Below are positions 9,601-18,200 of a stretch of 40,342 nucleotides of DNA, in pieces. Under the pieces are notes generated by a model, which was given only the letters and a program-made list of their open reading frames with translations, searched no databases and was not told the origin of the DNA. Location of the stretch: the NCBI GenBank assembly GCA_018399555.1, contig JAGYOL010000006.1, positions 1 through 40,342 of the forward strand. The letters are read 5' to 3'. This DNA comes from Kiritimatiellia bacterium (GTDB taxonomy: Bacteria > Verrucomicrobiota > Kiritimatiellia > RFP12 > UBA1067). How positions within the stretch are numbered: the stretch's first letter is position 1; every line of letters begins with the position of its first letter. Position numbers and translations under genes: made by a program.

Positions 9601-12600
9601 TGAGGCCAGCGAGTTTGTGCAGTAAAAAAGGCGGCAATGGGTGTGATCAAACCTGACTTCATCCAGATTAGGCGGAAGCTCTTTGAAGAGCACAACAGCC
9701 CCGCTATCAGGGGCGTCATTATCAGATTGATACTCAGGAGCCCCCACCGCCAGCATTTTAGCGCTGCCAAGATCAAACAGAGCCAGGGATGATCCGAACT
9801 CCGCCCTCCCGTTAACTCCCTCCAGGGCTTGGAGCATCCCCTGGTTATTCCAGATATAGACAGCGCCTCTGCCGACATTGCAGTCCGGTGCGCCGACAAC
9901 CAGATCATCGGCAGTATCCAGAGAGAGATGTCCGCAGGCAAGAGCGGAACCGAATGAGGAATCCTGAGTGCCTTCAACCGCCTGCCAGCTGAATCCTTCC
10001 ACAACACTCCCCTTGAAATTCAATTCAGCTGAAACCGGCATATTCCGATCGCCATAAACAATCACGACCCGGCCTGTGCCTCCCGCATAACCGGGAGCCC
10101 CGATTGCAAGGTCCATCAGCAGATCACCATTAAAGTCCCCACTCGCCAGAGCATAGCCCAACTGTTCACCATCGGAGCCGAAAAGACAGGTCACCCCGGC
10201 ATTGGACTGATTCAGGTCTATCACACTCTGCTGACCGGCTCCGAAAATAATGGCGACTGCTCCTGAATCATCAACGGCATCTGAATCCGAGTAACGCGTG
10301 GAGCTGAGCGCAAAATCAGAGAAGCCATCCCCATTGAAATCTCCGATTCCGATCACATCGCGCCCCCACTCCGGATTCCTGCCGCTGAAATTACGCCCAT
10401 AAACCGTCAGCCCGGCACTGTTCATATCTCCGGCAAGATTGATCAAAGCGGGAAACTGCGGCAGACATCCCGGGCGTGATGCATAGACAACATCGAAACT
10501 CCGCTCTGCCGAGGCACCTGAATAGTTGGCGGTTTCCATGACTTCGGCAGAGATAGAGACCAAACCGGTGGCTGTAAATGATGCGACTGTCCCGGAGGAA
10601 AGATCGCTCAGCAGTGCGGGACCGGAGATGAGATTAAATACGAGCTCCAGTCCAGACGAGGAGCAGGCGAGTAAAACAACCTGATTGGTAACAGACTGAG
10701 TGCCCGGATCGGGAAAAGTGATATCGGCCTGTGCTTTATGAATGGTCATCAAAGCCTCAGACTCACCGGTATAGAGAGGATCAACGACCGTAACGACCAC
10801 GCTGTACAAACCGGCATTAACCGGCGGATTTGTGGAGCCATTATACGAGACCGAGCACGCCTTATTCGGCTGGGTGATCACATTCACCTCTTTGGCCTCT
10901 CCATTATAAATCTGATTGGTGCCGGAGATCAGGATCGAGACCGGTTGCGCAGCAACGTGATAGAGTTGAGTGACCGCAGGGAGCGAAACATAGTTACACG
11001 GCACCTGATCAGGAATTGTTCCTCGGATTGAGACATCCCCTTCGCCGGCAAAACTCAAGACACAGTTATTTATCAGGGCGGGTCCCGAGAGCACCTCATA
11101 CTGCGCCTCGATTCCTGCTGAACTCTGAAAGGGCAGGGATATTTTATCAGTTGCGGCCACAGAGCTCTCCTGCTCAACAAAGTCCCAGGTTTGAGGAGCC
11201 CGGTTAATCTCGAAGGAGTTGGTTGCAGACCCTTGATAGTTCTGTTCATCGATAGCAGCTATCACCTGATATGATGCGGCATTCAAAGGAATATCGGTTA
11301 TGCCGTTATATAAGAGAGGTGCAATATTCAGTCCTGCGGGATTGGCGCTGCCGGCTCTCACAGCATGACTGACTCCAGGGGCATACACGGTATCCACGAG
11401 ATCCTGCGGCTCAAAGACAACCGTTGCCACAGCCTTACGGACATTCAGAACTGCGTTGGTCATACCGATGATTGTACCTCCATCATAATAGACAAAAACA
11501 TCATAGGAACCAGCATTAACCGGATGCACCGCTGACGGGGGAGAGCCGACGGGCGGGCGGGATCTGTATTCAAAATAGAGGTCGCTGCTTCCTGTGATAT
11601 CGGTTGTCTCATTCAACATCACCGTAAGAGGCTGACCTGCTCCATCGTAAGTCTGTTCCAGATTACCGATATTCAGAACGGCATTGGCGGCCACGGATGT
11701 GATCATCTTATATTGGTCATCGGGTTTATTATAATTGGCATTGTTCCCCGCGCATGAGGCTTTCACCGTGATAGATCCGGTATCACTGAAAGTCAGGATA
11801 TTCCCCTCTGAAACAGTGGCGATATCCCCCCCCGTAGTGATAGCGAAGGTAACCGCTTCACCGCTCACTGATTCTGCAGCCAACTGATAACTGCCCGTTG
11901 CATCGCAATTATCAGATGGATATTGCAACCAGGTGATGCTGTTGGCTTCACTCGGATTAACGACCATCGTATAAACGGGAGGACTTTGGCTGAACATATA
12001 TTTATCGCTGTCGGCAAGAGCGGGAGTAATGGTATACGTACCTGCATCGTGAATGGCAGAGACCGCTGAACCGGCGCAGGTGTATCCTACAGTGACCGCA
12101 TCAATGTACTGTGTCGGTGAAACCGTATAACCCGCAGGATTTAAATCACTGCCCGAATATGTCAGATAGGAGAGAAAATCATTGGGCTCTTCGCCCGCCT
12201 CATCATCCCAGGTGAAAACCAATCCCCGCTTCGAGACAGTCACGCTCAGGAGAGCCTCTGCACCCAGTGTATAACTCCCCGCTGCCGCCGTAGCTTTGAT
12301 CGTCAGCGTGCCATTATGACTGAATGAGTACTGGCTCTCCGATGAGCCGCTCCCTACATCCTCACGGGTCGTTCCGGCGCTGTCACTGATGATCGTCTGT
12401 GAAGTAACAATGCCGCTTTCCTTCGCCTGAGATAAAGCCAGAACATGACATAGATCTGCCGCGGAGACAGAGCAGGACTCATTATTGACGACAGCCGCCT
12501 CGCGCGATGAAAACTGAATGCGATTAAGAGCTTTGCCGCTCCTGATATCAAAGAAAGAACTCTCTCTGACAACACCCCCCAGCGTTGTATACCGGATGGA

Positions 12601-13887
12601 AATCCGGTACTTGATATCGGGCCAGACCGACAGTGATGCCTGCTGGACAACCGTGTTCAGGCTCCTGCTTGCATCTGAGGTGGCGGAAAAAACAGAGTGC
12701 CAGGGAACATTCTCCCCCCCGCTGGCGTAATCGCTGTTTTCTCTCAGATCATCAAGGCGGCTCGCTTCACTATCCAGTGCCTCGGCTTTGAGCTCAACCT
12801 TGGTAACACCTTTAAAAGTTTTGTAGCTCACATCCAGAGCAACTTTAATAATATCCGCTGTTCCCTGAGTGACAGACAGACCATCTGATGGAGTGCCGTA
12901 ATATTCGCAGAAGTCAGACCATCCATCGCCATCGCTGTCACTCTTATTGGGATGAAAATGCGCTCTATCCTTTTTTTTATACTCCTGATAATTGGTTAAT
13001 CCGTCTCCATCCAGATCACTGTTTTCATCATTCACATCCGGATTCAGGCCAAGATCAATTTCAAGTGCATCGGCCATACGGTCTTCACCGTAAACATAGT
13101 AGCGAAATCCCTCGCATTTATATTCCAGCGACTTTTTGTCGCTTCCGGCACCCATGCCGAAATAGAGGTGATCCGCATGAAAATAGTCTCTCAGCACTGA
13201 TGCGCCGGACATCTTTTTTTGTGTGCACTCAGCGTGAATACTTCCGTCACTGTTCACATACTGGATACGGAGGGTATTATCACGCTGAGTATATTTAAAA
13301 CGCATCCAGTGAAAATGCGACCAGGAATAGGTGCTGCCGCTGGCCACATGGTTTTCAGTACATTTTTCTCCCTGATAGATCCGCGCCGAATCATCATTAT
13401 AAAACTCAATCATAGCTCCCAGACGCGGATCACAGGAGGTGGTCATCCCTCGATAGCCGGCGTCACTGCCTCTTCCGCCGCAACCGACATCATAATTCTT
13501 TGATCCTCCGGGGTCTTTAGCCATAAAAAGCGTATACCCGCAACCCGCTTTATCAAACTTGCCATTATCTGCGGCAATCAGGAAATCCACGCAGACAACG
13601 TCATCAACAGCAATCGCGAGATCCCGCCAGATCGTTCCAGAACGGTTTTTCTTTTTTCCGTCCAGAAGATTCAGATAGCAGTGATCTCCACTGATATTAG
13701 CAACCGCTGAACCACCAAGAAAAAATTTATAACGCATGGAACCGGAATCCAGGCTCTCATAGGCCATCAAAGTGGTTGAACTGTATCCACTCTCCTCTTT
13801 CCAATCCCTCGCATTGGCAGAGAGCCGGAGCCCTATAACACACAGAGCAACTATAAGATATCGAACAACTTTCAATTGAGAAACCAT
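3646..13887 (-). CDS. Giant secreted protein: L-type-lectin-like head, TSP3 repeats, MBG/Ig domains, three 7-repeat FG-GAP propellers with IPT/TIG domains
   Basis: 3413 aa. A signal peptide (about 1-26) is followed at about 35-270 by a concanavalin/L-type-lectin-like domain (GYTLFMAKDPGG, then GAMIEFYND). TSP3-like calcium loops lie at about 288-330 (DLDGDGLTNYQEY, SDSDGDGWSDF). Residues about 340-1140 are a string of Ig-like MBG domains, with repeated signatures such as PVNAGSYDV and SGPALL. Three FG-GAP blocks follow at about 1140-1610, 2096-2566 and 2816-3300. Each has seven repeats, most with an integrin-like D-x-N-x-D-G calcium loop. Each block is followed by an IPT/TIG domain; further MBG domains and one extra TIG (about 1855-1936) separate them. 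The protein ends inside the last TIG with no PEP-CTERM, LPxTG or other sorting tail. It is the last gene of the operon, 13 nt after the previous stop, with a poor ribosome site that suggests translational coupling. Adhesion or ligand binding is inferred. Confidence 0.85.
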   Translation of the reverse strand: MVSQLKVVRYLIVALCVIGLRLSANARDWKEESGYSSTTLMAYESLDSGSMRYKFFLGGSAVANISGDHCYLNLLDGKKKNRSGTIWRDLAIAVDDVVCVDFLIAADNGKFDKAGCGYTLFMAKDPGGSKNYDVGCGGRGSDAGYRGMTTSCDPRLGAMIEFYNDDSARIYQGEKCTENHVASGSTYSWSHFHWMRFKYTQRDNTLRIQYVNSDGSIHAECTQKKMSGASVLRDYFHADHLYFGMGAGSDKKSLEYKCEGFRYYVYGEDRMADALEIDLGLNPDVNDENSDLDGDGLTNYQEYKKKDRAHFHPNKSDSDGDGWSDFCEYYGTPSDGLSVTQGTADIIKVALDVSYKTFKGVTKVELKAEALDSEASRLDDLRENSDYASGGENVPWHSVFSATSDASRSLNTVVQQASLSVWPDIKYRISIRYTTLGGVVRESSFFDIRSGKALNRIQFSSREAAVVNNESCSVSAADLCHVLALSQAKESGIVTSQTIISDSAGTTREDVGSGSSESQYSFSHNGTLTIKATAAAGSYTLGAEALLSVTVSKRGLVFTWDDEAGEEPNDFLSYLTYSGSDLNPAGYTVSPTQYIDAVTVGYTCAGSAVSAIHDAGTYTITPALADSDKYMFSQSPPVYTMVVNPSEANSITWLQYPSDNCDATGSYQLAAESVSGEAVTFAITTGGDIATVSEGNILTFSDTGSITVKASCAGNNANYNKPDDQYKMITSVAANAVLNIGNLEQTYDGAGQPLTVMLNETTDITGSSDLYFEYRSRPPVGSPPSAVHPVNAGSYDVFVYYDGGTIIGMTNAVLNVRKAVATVVFEPQDLVDTVYAPGVSHAVRAGSANPAGLNIAPLLYNGITDIPLNAASYQVIAAIDEQNYQGSATNSFEINRAPQTWDFVEQESSVAATDKISLPFQSSAGIEAQYEVLSGPALINNCVLSFAGEGDVSIRGTIPDQVPCNYVSLPAVTQLYHVAAQPVSILISGTNQIYNGEAKEVNVITQPNKACSVSYNGSTNPPVNAGLYSVVVTVVDPLYTGESEALMTIHKAQADITFPDPGTQSVTNQVVLLACSSSGLELVFNLISGPALLSDLSSGTVASFTATGLVSISAEVMETANYSGASAERSFDVVYASRPGCLPQFPALINLAGDMNSAGLTVYGRNFSGRNPEWGRDVIGIGDFNGDGFSDFALSSTRYSDSDAVDDSGAVAIIFGAGQQSVIDLNQSNAGVTCLFGSDGEQLGYALASGDFNGDLLMDLAIGAPGYAGGTGRVVIVYGDRNMPVSAELNFKGSVVEGFSWQAVEGTQDSSFGSALACGHLSLDTADDLVVGAPDCNVGRGAVYIWNNQGMLQALEGVNGRAEFGSSLALFDLGSAKMLAVGAPEYQSDNDAPDSGAVVLFKELPPNLDEVRFDHTHCRLFYCTNSLASAGISLVAGDLNGDGLPELAVGAAGMNGVYILPGLNLTNESVDVNLDCAEIIRLSGEPSGAGRFGSSLAIGDVTGDGLNDLAVADENIIYSCEGTTRRGAVYLFSGNTEGYLSTTSLNSFDGLNGFKIAAAASDTTGCSLDIADINNDRTPDLLFGCRNLLYDSVTSVGGMYAVYGENRQPRQGVITNITPEFVCGDDLLSQVRIEGAYLGTGGNDIKRVLLAGVEVDSIIDQGVDFVQSMPGENPEVVSGSVTVESFAYGLTELTNSFAYKHRPAVTFGNTNVSFNGEAHAVEITSVPDSVEFSLTYNGTPMLPVSAGIYDVIASVLSNNLYYGAFTTQLAIARANNVIVWEPLPAEVAFNEVLTPVASALYGDNVTFATFGPALLSDGILTFTATGEVAVVASTPVYNDYLANSSTQFISVVGALTNIAPERASLSGGTPVAIKGYGWDGSVTSVRLCGHAASIVTQGAEWVSVTTPALADTDYEHGAVEVTLSSGRTLRRENAFTFQDNRAEIYFDPDSLNAVYDGNGHSVLFHTDPSGLNCTVAYPAGVMPTNAGSYQVVASVDDVYYHGCSTGLLSVAKAAQTISFTLTTPQLTTATPVLEATASCFPVQFEIISGPAVMDGENTLVFNAAGDVVVKAYQNGTLNYHPVTATQSVTVVYAQRPQDTGGFPPAFNLEDVASGNVFVMLGTVDDERVGSSLAASDGKLLIAAPYATRNEQRRCGELYYVECSPLWRNVHRGWAIVSEIAEKSVAGEVALSYLGSDLACAGDLNGDDQSDWMAATSPSDDAVAYLFCSGAVSRVVNSGGGHEIQISEIGDWNGDGLNEFAVAWPAASGGRGSVYLFAGNSNGYSEVINASQDALWSYTGANTNSCAGRELCGGGDLNGDGINDLIFTSSSISLDYDSGTGAVCVVYGNSDTSQLPTQIVQLNGTNGCVISGNEAVDESDFVAAIVNDVDGDGCDELAIGSLTWDASPGQPNAGIAALIPGASLKGVRSAFYGDLPGAWILRGAQSEGQLGSAIAGIGDINNDGLGDIAVGAPAEGAPDKPGCGNLYVLLGNAENAFVGSTAKLDGNNGFVINGFRAQDAFGSAIAGNVDLDRDGVGDVVVSAPDASYLGTSQAGAVWVIFGRNRSESAGRISAVEPDSAPLAGETDVLISGEYLGAGADILSVSLCGVEASVVSQSVDWVMVRTAAGTTNQLGNVAVTSRSYGTLELTDSFVYGSLPLEIEVSATNQIYNGLPHQVDVSFNRGTLPYSVLYNNLTNQPVNAGVYDVRVEMLDSWFSQQSAASVLTIEKAQPVLAYNGWPSEAFTTSAVPVNVTSSSGVSVESVLIAGPGLLDNGVMRFTTTGCVSVAFSAQESANWFSLPPCTNLISVHYVPLPSVAPRYETDQCYTNFDISFYNNDQYFNSEQKGSYCISSLGDVTADGINDIAVGWPQYDHDKGRVYILSGARLIGRNHVNLESIESDEIGWVINGLYDNGAFGSAISGIGDFNADGIDDLCIGAPNVNDYNGAAFIIWGNVAGFDAVNVSCPRMDSCIMLTGVSEGELGFTITSGDLNGDAKADVCIGEPYFIDNNNQESGRVYVLYGGSASLSAPFMDIATGVNLCGGWFLQGCDEENLGSSIAVCGDLNGDNVCELIAGAAKGRSDSSDQHGAVYLRFGGNNVSISTDQLKANPELGVYYVGEKGQQIGAAVSAVDADADGIDDLLFGMPGYFDFSTWLTYDGGCLLFNGANAVKIAEHTVSGEALLMRVGSGASLGKALAGINDLNDDGVADILLGESDYSTDTEDGAVYILYGGRQSSGDQTIDLSAASPAPEKGFRITGRIDMSVGYSVASGDANNDLRDDILFAGESVEASDPNPLVGGVTFAMPSVEIDSPVITDITPATLTCDANRATAITITGYGICAGAQDLLSVTIAGKAMNVISQDVDTVVVDISNLTLSSNSRYLQVIINSLAYGEAVAADNLLYQSGLSGMAIIVF

Positions 13888-13900
13888 CCTGGCCGACCCA

Positions 13901-14359
13901 TCATATAAAACTCAACTGTTTTTTCACCTCGGATATCAGATCTTCATCGACATCGAGACCCTTTTCAATATACCACGCCCTTGCCTGATGTTCAAAAAGC
14001 CGCAATGCGACAGCTCTTCTTTTCTGAGCACCTGCCGCATCGATAAGCGCTCCTTCGAGAAGTTTCCGAATGTGATTTAAGCGAGCAACGGCACTCATCT
14101 TTTCCGCCTCGATGAATGCGGGCACAAGCCGTGTTTTTGTTTTAATCATCATTCTCTTCTGCTCTGACTCCGGAAATGTCTGCATCCGGTAGTGCCTGAG
14201 CTTACTCCTTTTATCTTTAAAGAGGGCGATATTGTTGGAGACTGAAATTATCTCCGCAGCCAGAACCTGACCGGCACAGTTGGTCCAGGAGTCAGCGTAT
14301 ATAGATAAAGTGCAGCACATTACAGTTACCGATATCAGAACGATCTGTTTCACAAGCAC
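13901..14359 (-). CDS. Small exported protein with SHD1-like N-terminal domain
   Basis: 152 aa. An N-terminal signal peptide of about 22 residues (hydrophobic IVLISVTVMCCTLSIYA) is followed by SWTNCAGQVLAAEIISVSNN, then an ALFKD segment and a Pro-Glu-Ser-Glu-Gln stretch. This matches the pattern of SHD1-like domains, short beta domains common in secreted planctomycete and verrucomicrobial proteins (W-x-x-x-x-G, a central beta hairpin, then an L/P-x-x-D/E-Q-like end). The C-terminal half is predicted helical and charged. It lies between the 282-aa gene (61 nt upstream) and the 3413-aa giant gene (13 nt downstream), so it belongs to the giant-protein operon. Its job is unknown; an accessory or chaperone-like role for the giant is possible but unsupported. 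Confidence 0.7.
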   Translation of the reverse strand: MLVKQIVLISVTVMCCTLSIYADSWTNCAGQVLAAEIISVSNNIALFKDKRSKLRHYRMQTFPESEQKRMMIKTKTRLVPAFIEAEKMSAVARLNHIRKLLEGALIDAAGAQKRRAVALRLFEHQARAWYIEKGLDVDEDLISEVKKQLSFI

Positions 14360-14420
14360 CCCGTTTGCAGCTAATCACTCAGCTTTTTTCTCTTAACCAC
14401 GGATTACCCGATCCGGACGA

Positions 14421-15269
14421 CTACTGGACCTCTAAACTATAAAAGGCAGAGTCGCTGTCAGCGGGAATCTCAATATAGATCGTGATCCACTCACCCTGAC
14501 CGGAGAGATAAGAGCTTGTCCACGGTCCATCCATTGAAGTTGAATACCGCGCAGCCCTGCGGGTTTCAGAATCACGCAGATCCAGCTGTTCCTTAACAAA
14601 ATATGAACGGCCGCTGTTGCTGAAAAACTGCATTGAAAAGAGATCCGTGTCAGCATCGCCCGTGATCTTCTTCATCTTTTTGATTTTAAAAACGTCGGCA
14701 CTGTCGGCGGCACTTGTACCGGCGATATATTCGGCATAATTAGAGGCTCCGTCCCCGTCCAGATCCCCCTCGGCCGTAATTGCGTCGGGGTATACACCCG
14801 TCAGCCACCAATAGGTCAGGGAGGTATGTCTCTCCCAAGCATCAGATAATCCATTATGGTTTTCATCGACACCGGTAGAGAGGTCCAGAGCTGCATAGCT
14901 GCCGGAAACACCTACACTGGGAATCTCGTCGCCGGAGAATGCCTTCAGCTTCTCGCCATCGCTATTCTCGATAAAGAACTCAACATCACAGCCGGTGGAG
15001 ACAGCATAGGAAGCATAAACCGTTTCCGAGTTGTCGATGGCAACACCGACAAGAAAATTGGCGGTGGCTCCATAACTTTTAACCGAGCAGCGACTGATCT
15101 CCGTTCCGTTGACGCAGCAGAGGATATCGACATCACTCTCGGCCGTATAGGGGTTGCCATACTCATCCTTGACTCTACCGAAATAATAGAATGAAGGCAC
15201 CGGCACTGCCGCACAGAATTCGGACAGCAGGGCAATCGCAATGAAACAAATTGTCATTTTCAATTTCAT
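14421..15269 (-). CDS. Exported protein with TSP3/EF-hand-like calcium loop
   Basis: 282 aa from the ATG at 15269. The frame extends ten codons further to 15299, but the shorter start has a signal peptide directly after MKLK (MTICFIAIALLSEFCA) and a GGGAG/AGGA region upstream, and it avoids overlap with the preceding stop at 15296. Residues about 25-130 look like a beta-rich domain (FYYFGRVKDEYGNPY). They are followed by DENHNGLSDAWE and DLDGDGASNYAEYIAGTS, the standard paired calcium loops that in PVC secreted proteins link to a C-terminal beta domain, here about 190-282. The family name is not recognised. It sits between the two giant genes of the operon, and the same DGDG-type linker occurs in the 3413-aa protein, suggesting related calcium-dependent architecture. 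Confidence 0.75.
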   Translation of the reverse strand: MKLKMTICFIAIALLSEFCAAVPVPSFYYFGRVKDEYGNPYTAESDVDILCCVNGTEISRCSVKSYGATANFLVGVAIDNSETVYASYAVSTGCDVEFFIENSDGEKLKAFSGDEIPSVGVSGSYAALDLSTGVDENHNGLSDAWERHTSLTYWWLTGVYPDAITAEGDLDGDGASNYAEYIAGTSAADSADVFKIKKMKKITGDADTDLFSMQFFSNSGRSYFVKEQLDLRDSETRRAARYSTSMDGPWTSSYLSGQGEWITIYIEIPADSDSAFYSLEVQ

Positions 15270-15295
15270 AATAATCCTATCTCCCAACAAAAAAG

Positions 15296-18200
15296 TCAAT
15301 TACCTGAGTACGAATATGTTTTAAAGAACAGTTTAATATCTTTAATGCCCCCCTCGGGACCGACACCTTCGACAAACAACTGCTTCGCCTTGGCTCTGTC
15401 GTTATGCAATGTGCCGGCGGGAACAATCATTATCCAGCGGCTGTTCCAGACACTGCGGCCGATCAGCCGTGAATTGGAGATCATCTCGTCATCACTGAAT
15501 GTTCCGCTGTCATGATAGGCACGCATTGAAGGATATCGCCTGATCTTGCTGTAGCTGTCACCTGCGGGCAGCAGATTCGCAATCGCGGTGAAATCGGGAG
15601 CATCCAACTCAGCGCTCCCTAATTGATAAGGTATGGGCACCACCTGATCCGCAACCTGCCAGCTCCGGACAGACTCTCCGGTATCAGAGGGGGAACGCAT
15701 CGAATCCAAACCGATTGGCATCAGATAGACCCTGGGCTGCAGGGCAAGTCCATCATCATAACTGCTGTTCGGTTCATAGTTTTTAAACCAGACACCCACA
15801 CTGCGGATCTTAGTGGCAAAATGACTTGAGTCATAGGCATTATCTCCGCCGATCAGGGCATTGCCAAAGAAATTGACTCCGAAATTAACTTGGCTGGGAA
15901 ACTCAATAATCAAACCGGGCTCCTGGACATTCAGACCATCGCCGGCATTGGCAAAGGGCAGTGCATAGGACAAGAAGCGACTGTCGGCAAAGAGGTCATC
16001 GACCCAAAACTCTTTGAGTTTCTCAGCCCATATCCAATCGGATTCCGCGTCATCAGGGATTCGGAAAAGCTCCTTTCTCAAGCTGAAACGCCCTGTCTCG
16101 ATCTCAGGGTTATTAAAACCGAGGCGGCTTTCCAGGACCTGCCAGTTGCTGTTCATCCGGGCCAGGATATCAGCCAGTCCGGGATCACCATGGCCGCTGT
16201 CTTTCATTGGCTGCCCCTCTTCATCCAGAGTTCCGAGCGAAGATGCCCGTGCCGCATCCGCAAGAAAGGTGCTGCCCGGCTGTGACTCACTGCTATGGTT
16301 CAACAGGGCTGTTTCATAGTCATAGGCCTTGGCTGCCATATAGACATAACGTTGTGCCAGATCGAACGCCTCCCTGTAATCCTCAAGCGCCTCACTGCGG
16401 CCAAGCTTGAACAGCATATCCTGATAGCGCATCTGCTGGACATCACTGGCGGTTCCGGCTCTGAAACGCTCACGTTCATCCAGGAGTCTTTCACCCTCTG
16501 CGAGGGCGCTCAGATATTTTTCCTGAGCGGCAAGAACATCGATATAGGCATATTGAATGGCAACCGAGTTGCCCTTCAAGGAAGCGACCGTATTACGGAT
16601 TTTTTCAAAGGTGCTATGGTTATCAACCAGTGCCTCATATGCCAGATCGACCATCTTCAGTATCTTATCTATCTTGGCTATTCGATTTAAGTGGCCTTGC
16701 GCCTGCTTTGCCGCCTCTGTCTTATTTTTGATTATCGAAAGCGAATTTGTAATACTCACAGCGCTGCTGGCAAGCGTATTTTGCAGAGTCGTTCCCATGT
16801 TTCCAGCAGCAGCCTCAAGTTTTAACGCTCTTGAAAGAAAGAGCAAATCGCCGCCGGATGCGGTACCTATGATAGTGCTCAACTGACCGTCAGCTGATGC
16901 GACAACCGCACTGGCGATTGCCTCCTGTAAAATCTGCTCCTGTTTGTTAATATTCGCATTAGCATCCTCCACTTTGAGTTCGAGAAGATATTTTTTTATT
17001 GAAGCGAACGCTTCATAGCCACGCTTGAGAAAACGGTAGTCGTATTCAGTACTAATCCAGGCTAACTCCGTGGCCGCATGTTCCTCGGCAATCTCATATG
17101 TGGAGCATGCGTAGCTGTATTTAGTATAGGCGATCCAGAATTCACGGTAGGCCTCCTGCAGAGAACCTTCCGCCCGGCGGGTACTCCAATAATCGGGTGT
17201 ACAGATAATTCCATTGGGAGATGTATTAAACTCAATCTCATAAACTATAGTTTCCATACTTTCGAGTGATGCCCCGAAATCCGCAAAGCTCAAGCCTTTC
17301 CACTCAGGCACAGCGTACAGAACAACCTCATCCTCGCGATTCTCGATCTCACTGTAAAACGGAGCTACATCAATGTACATGAAGTGAATCAAATCCGGAC
17401 CGTCATACCCATCTACATACACTCCGGAAGTACCGATATCCTCGGCATAGGGATAACCGAAGATGGAAATCAGTTCCCGCTTGAATGTCTCCTCGTTATT
17501 TTGAACAGCTTTTGAATATGTGGTGGCCGTCAGGGCTTGAGAGCGGAGTTTACGGGATAGCTCCTGCGCACGATCGAGCAGGGAGCCTGCATTCTGCAAA
17601 GCTGTGACCGCACGCGCATACGCCTGTTCAAAGTGGGATTGCCCGGCATCAATCTCCGAGGGTGATATATCAAACTGAATGGCGTCGGGGGCCATGCCCT
17701 GCGGCGTCATACCGGAATCCACAGCATCCATTTTCGACTGCAGCATCTCCATTGAACTTGCAATCTGCGCCAGTTCCGACACAGATTCGCGGTCGATGCG
17801 GCGGATACCCTCCTCTTGATAGGCATCGGCAGCGGCCAGAGAGGGGAGTTCCTGCAACCACTCTCCGGCATGCATCCTGGCGGTTTTTCCGCTATACGAA
17901 TCGGTCAGCAAGTCGCCGATACTCTCATTGCACTTATAATATGCGGCCAGCCCGTTTTCATTGCCATAGAGGCGAACCCCCATCTTGGAGGCAAACTCTG
18001 ATGCACTGCGTGCCGTATTCCAGATTCTCAATTCAGACAGTTTCACAACCGGGCTCTTAACCTCTAACCCGAATGATGACATCCAAACCTGGGTCGCTGC
18101 CACACTGGCATACGGACGTGCAACCTCTGCCGGGAGCAGCATTTCAACCTCATCGACCAGATCGAGAAGATTACTTGAGCAGACAACAGATGAAGGCTGT

